Positions 4,610 to 8,071 of a stretch of 8,071 nucleotides of DNA are shown here, piece after piece. Each line of letters begins with the position of its first letter. Position 1 is the first letter of the stretch. The notes under the pieces are model-generated. The model searched no databases. It saw only the letters and a list, made by a program, of their open reading frames with translations, and was not told the DNA's origin. The position numbers were made by a program, and so were the translations under genes. The stretch comes from an uncultured Clostridia bacterium (GTDB lineage Bacteria; Bacillota; Clostridia; Christensenellales; DTU072). The stretch is taken from contig CAKRAY010000062.1 of the NCBI GenBank assembly GCA_934296355.1, forward strand, positions 1 to 8,071, given 5' to 3'.

Positions 4610-7600
4610 ATGAGAACGAAATCGAAATATAAGAGTTTTGCAATTTTTACGGCGATAGCGGCGGCGTTTTGCGCGTTGCTTGTTTTGCTGAGCGCGTGCT
4701 CTTCGCCCGAAGTCGTTATTTCGTTCAACTCTATGGGCGGCTCTCCCGTCGAACCCATTAAACCGAGCGAACTCGAAGCCGACGAGGAGGGTAACGTCAG
4801 CGTGGTTTTGCCGAGTACGACGAGAAGCGGATACGTTTTTACCGGTTGGTACAGAGATAGAGCGTGTACCGAGGCGGTTTCGAACGTTTTAAGCGGCGAA
4901 GACGTACCCGTAAGGTCTTGTACGTTCTATGCGGGTTGGAAAGAAGAAGTTTATACCGTAACGTTTACCGTGGAAGGACAAGTGGTCGCCACTTATAAGA
5001 AAACGCACGGCTCTTATTTTTACGAAAAAGACTTTCCGTCGCTTAGCGAATACCCCTCTTACGAATGGGCGGTATCGTCTTTCAAAGTTACATACAACAG
5101 AGTTATAGAGGCTACGTTAAGGCGCGATTTGCCGGAGCCGGAATATACGGTTACCTATTTTGCGCCCGACGAAAACAAAGAGTACAATGTCTATAAGTCG
5201 TATAAAGGCGTTGTGGGCGCGGCGATAGAGCAACCCGACGAACCGCCTCAGCCCGCGGACGGTAAAGACCACTACTTTACCGGTTGGTTCGAAGACGCGT
5301 CGTTAAAGAACGAAGTAGCGACGTTGCCGAGCGAAATAACCGCGGTTAATTTGGAACTGTACGCGGGATTCGAAGAAATCACCGACGATTCCGCTTATTT
5401 ATATTACAGCGAAGTGGAAGGCGGCGTGGTAATAACCGGACTTAACTCCGTAGGTCGTTACCAGACCACCATAGGAATACCGAGCGCGATAGGCGGCAAA
5501 GAGGTAATCGGTATCGGATATAAAAACGCAAATCCGACCGACGCCAAGCAAAGCGCGACGTTCACTTCGACTTATTTAAGAACGGTAATTTTGCCGTCCA
5601 CGCTTACTTACGTGGGAGATTGGGCGTTTTTCGATTGCCCGGAATTAAGACAAGTCGTGTTTGCGGGAGATAAGGTTTCTTCTATCGGCGCGGGCGCGTT
5701 CGCCGGTTGTTCGTCTTTGGAAACCCTCGATTTACCCGATAACGTTACCGCGATAGGTAAATTCGCATTCGCGGGAATTTCCGCAAACGGCGAAAAGAAA
5801 TGCGAAATAGAGGCGTTAAAACCCTACGGCGAGTTTTTCGCCGCGCAGTCGGCAATGTTCGAATTGAAATTGTCCGAAACGAGCAAATTGTCCTTGCTCG
5901 GAGATTACGCTTTTTATAATTGCGGCTTATTCGAAAACGTCAAGTTGTCGAAAGTAATGAGAGATTTTAATTATCTCGCGTTCTCGGGCAGCGGCGTAAA
6001 GAACATAGAGTTTTACGAAGGCGGCATACTCGCCGGGTATAACGGAGCGGTTTATTCGTTCGGCGGCAGAACGCTTTACTACTATCCCGCTTGCGGCGAA
6101 GAAGAGTTCGTTTTGTCGGACGCTACGGTGAATATAGCCGATAACGCGTTCCGAGGTAACGACAAGATAAAAACTATCGTATTCGATTCCGCGCTCGTAG
6201 CGGCGGGCGATTCCGCGTTCGAAGAGTGCGACAACCTTTCTACGCTTGATTTCGGCGAAACGAAAATAAAGAACGTCGGCAATAACGCGTTCAAAAACTG
6301 CGCGAAACTGACGAGCGTGACTTTCGGCGCGGAACTTACCGAGTTGGGAAGCGGCGCGTTCTCGGGTTGCGGCGCGCTTACCGCCGTGACCTTTAACGGC
6401 GGCAAACTCGCGGAGATAAAAGATTATGCTTTTTACGATTGTAAATCGCTGACTTCTTTCCTCACGCCGGCGGCGGTTTTCGATATCGGAAATTATGCGT
6501 TTAACGGGTGCGAAAGATTGGCTTCGCTGAGGTTCGAAGCGTTCGACGCCTTGAAAACGATAGGCGATTACGCGTTCAGCGATTGCTTGCTTTTATCGGA
6601 AGTGACTTTCCCGTCGAGCATTACGGAGTTCGGGAATTACGCATTTGCCGGATTGAAAGGCGCTATGGGCTTGCAAATTTCCGAAGATACGTCCTTGAAC
6701 GAAGTTACGCGCTACGGCGAGTACTCGTTCTATAACACGTCTATAAAGAAAATTACCGTTTCGAGTAAAATCGCCTCGGACGATTCTCTCGGGAAATACG
6801 CGTTCGCGGAATGCAGAATGCTCAGCAAAATCATCTTCGACGAAAGCGAAAGAGGGGAAGGCGGCGTCTACAAGTACGGCAGAATCGCCGAGGGCTTGCT
6901 TTACGGCTGTATCAAGCTCGAAGAGGTGTCCTTCCGTAACAATATTACCGCGGTGGGAACGAAAGCGTTCTTCGGGTGTTCGGCTTTAACCAAAGCGGAC
7001 TTTAACTCTGTGAAAATCATCGAGAGCAGCGCGTTCGAGAACTGCGTCGCGTTACTTAACAACGGCGGGTCGAGCAGAGTAATGCCGTTAAAACTCGTTT
7101 CGCTCGGAGAGAGAGCGTTCGCGAACTGTCGTTCGCTCGCGTACGTAAACGTGCCTAAGGGTTTATCGTATATTTCGAAAGAAGCGTTTATTAACTGCTC
7201 CGCTCTCGAAGAAATACTTTACGACGAAGGCGGCGTTCTTACCACGATTAAAGAGAACGCTTTCGCTAATTGCACGTCGCTAAGAACGGCGAAACTTCCC
7301 GAAACGCTGGCGTTAAAGGATAAGGACGGCGTTTACGGTTTGGTAAAAAATCCCTTTATCGGTTGCACGCGTTTGACCGCGTTTGAGTTCGATAAAGAAA
7401 ACGTCAATAAACTTTACGTCGTCGGCGGCGTAGTGTATCGCGCTTTGACCGCCCTTGACGGTACCGTTTACGAATATAACGGCGCAAGTATGCCTAAGGA
7501 AACCGCGATTTACGCGTTCCCGACCGCAAAAGCGACCACGAACGTCGTTATCGGCAGCGAGGTTTCGGAGATAGACGACTATGCCTTTTACGGCGCGACT

Positions 7601-8071
7601 ATTACCGGCGTCGAGTTTGCCAAAAACGCTTCCGAAGGCGCGGTAGAACAAACTTTATTGATAAAAATAGGCGATTATGCGTTCGCTTCGAGCAAAGCGA
7701 CCGTCGCGAAAATTTCTTACCGCGTATACGAAGTGGGCGCGCACGCTTTCGAAAACTGCGCCGTCGAAACGCTGGAAACGAGCGACGTTTACATTGACAA
7801 AACGGACGCCACGCATAAAATCGTCAATTCTTGCGTAAAAATAGACAATAACTTACTTACGATTAAAGGCTACGCGTTCAGAAACACTTCCGTAGAAACG
7901 CTGACCCTTCCCGAAAGAACGGCGAGTATCGAAGAGTACGCGTTCGCGGATAATTACCGCTTGAAAGAATTGAATTTTGCGGGCGGCGCGCTGACTTCTC
8001 TCGTTATCGGCGATTACGCTTTCTTTGCGAGTAGCGGCTTGCAAAAATTGCTTTTACCGAGCAATCTTACG
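4610..8071 (+). CDS. Giant surface lipoprotein with InlB B-repeats and BspA-type leucine-rich repeats (3' end outside the window)
   Basis: An open frame of 1154 codons without a stop runs off the window edge. The N-terminus is a lipoprotein signal peptide: basic MRTKSKYK, hydrophobic 10-27, lipobox LSAC with C30 as the predicted lipidated residue. InlB B-type (Listeria-Bacteroides) repeats follow: about 35-112 (RSGYVFTGWYRD...FYAGW), a degenerate one at about 115-175, and about 179-256 (HYFTGWFED...LYAGF). From about residue 263 (YYSEVEGGVVITG) to the end are about 28 BspA-type LRR_5 units with the pattern 'I G x x A F x x C x x L'. They are interrupted by non-LRR islands near 469-500 (GGILAGYNGAVYSFGGRTLY) and 935-972 (LYVVGGVVYR). 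Such proteins sit on the outer face of the membrane and bind host or matrix ligands in characterised relatives; the ligand here is unknown. The gene has its own promoter. Confidence 0.9.
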   Translation, partial: MRTKSKYKSFAIFTAIAAAFCALLVLLSACSSPEVVISFNSMGGSPVEPIKPSELEADEEGNVSVVLPSTTRSGYVFTGWYRDRACTEAVSNVLSGEDVPVRSCTFYAGWKEEVYTVTFTVEGQVVATYKKTHGSYFYEKDFPSLSEYPSYEWAVSSFKVTYNRVIEATLRRDLPEPEYTVTYFAPDENKEYNVYKSYKGVVGAAIEQPDEPPQPADGKDHYFTGWFEDASLKNEVATLPSEITAVNLELYAGFEEITDDSAYLYYSEVEGGVVITGLNSVGRYQTTIGIPSAIGGKEVIGIGYKNANPTDAKQSATFTSTYLRTVILPSTLTYVGDWAFFDCPELRQVVFAGDKVSSIGAGAFAGCSSLETLDLPDNVTAIGKFAFAGISANGEKKCEIEALKPYGEFFAAQSAMFELKLSETSKLSLLGDYAFYNCGLFENVKLSKVMRDFNYLAFSGSGVKNIEFYEGGILAGYNGAVYSFGGRTLYYYPACGEEEFVLSDATVNIADNAFRGNDKIKTIVFDSALVAAGDSAFEECDNLSTLDFGETKIKNVGNNAFKNCAKLTSVTFGAELTELGSGAFSGCGALTAVTFNGGKLAEIKDYAFYDCKSLTSFLTPAAVFDIGNYAFNGCERLASLRFEAFDALKTIGDYAFSDCLLLSEVTFPSSITEFGNYAFAGLKGAMGLQISEDTSLNEVTRYGEYSFYNTSIKKITVSSKIASDDSLGKYAFAECRMLSKIIFDESERGEGGVYKYGRIAEGLLYGCIKLEEVSFRNNITAVGTKAFFGCSALTKADFNSVKIIESSAFENCVALLNNGGSSRVMPLKLVSLGERAFANCRSLAYVNVPKGLSYISKEAFINCSALEEILYDEGGVLTTIKENAFANCTSLRTAKLPETLALKDKDGVYGLVKNPFIGCTRLTAFEFDKENVNKLYVVGGVVYRALTALDGTVYEYNGASMPKETAIYAFPTAKATTNVVIGSEVSEIDDYAFYGATITGVEFAKNASEGAVEQTLLIKIGDYAFASSKATVAKISYRVYEVGAHAFENCAVETLETSDVYIDKTDATHKIVNSCVKIDNNLLTIKGYAFRNTSVETLTLPERTASIEEYAFADNYRLKELNFAGGALTSLVIGDYAFFASSGLQKLLLPSNLT

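Overview
The window looks like chromosome from an uncultured, probably gut-associated Clostridia-like member of the Bacillota. That is an inference from the G-rich ribosome binding sites, codon use heavy in GCG/ACG/TCG, and the cell-surface families present (InlB B-repeats, BspA-type leucine-rich repeats, MBG- and Ig-like domains in membrane-anchored proteins). No gene fixes a species. All recognisable genes lie on the + strand.

Bases 1-1442 are a scrambled or decayed stretch made of three gene pieces. The first is the N-terminus of an SbcD/YhaO-type metallophosphoesterase (15 to about 215). It is joined in frame to a nearly complete polyprenyl-phosphate sugar-phosphate transferase (about 207-830). 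That in turn runs out of frame into a Wzt/TagH-like polysaccharide-export ABC ATPase (about 832-1442), which lacks its N-terminus, carries a one-base frameshift before Walker B and shows two suspicious prolines. Either several deletions have eroded a polysaccharide locus, or the assembly is chimeric. The sequence alone cannot decide.

Bases 1448-4130 hold two intact, overlapping genes for extracellular proteins of complementary topology. The first is a signal-anchored protein with Ig/Big-like repeats. The second has a cleavable signal peptide, MBG-like domains, a C-terminal membrane helix and a basic tail. They follow the ABC fragment by 5 nt and overlap each other by 17 nt, so they are probably co-transcribed and translationally coupled.

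Bases 4131-4609 carry no gene but are rich in structure: nested and mutually exclusive stems (4167-4339), then two tandem 66-bp repeats (4389-4520) whose hairpins differ by fully compensatory changes. These are followed by a good sigma-A type promoter (4534-4562) overlapped by an inverted repeat, and by a 5'-UTR hairpin built on almost the same core as the repeat hairpins.

From 4610 to the window edge runs a very long lipoprotein gene (1154 codons, no stop reached) with a lipobox, InlB B-type repeats and about 28 BspA-type leucine-rich repeats. It is a probable surface adhesin or binding protein with its own promoter.
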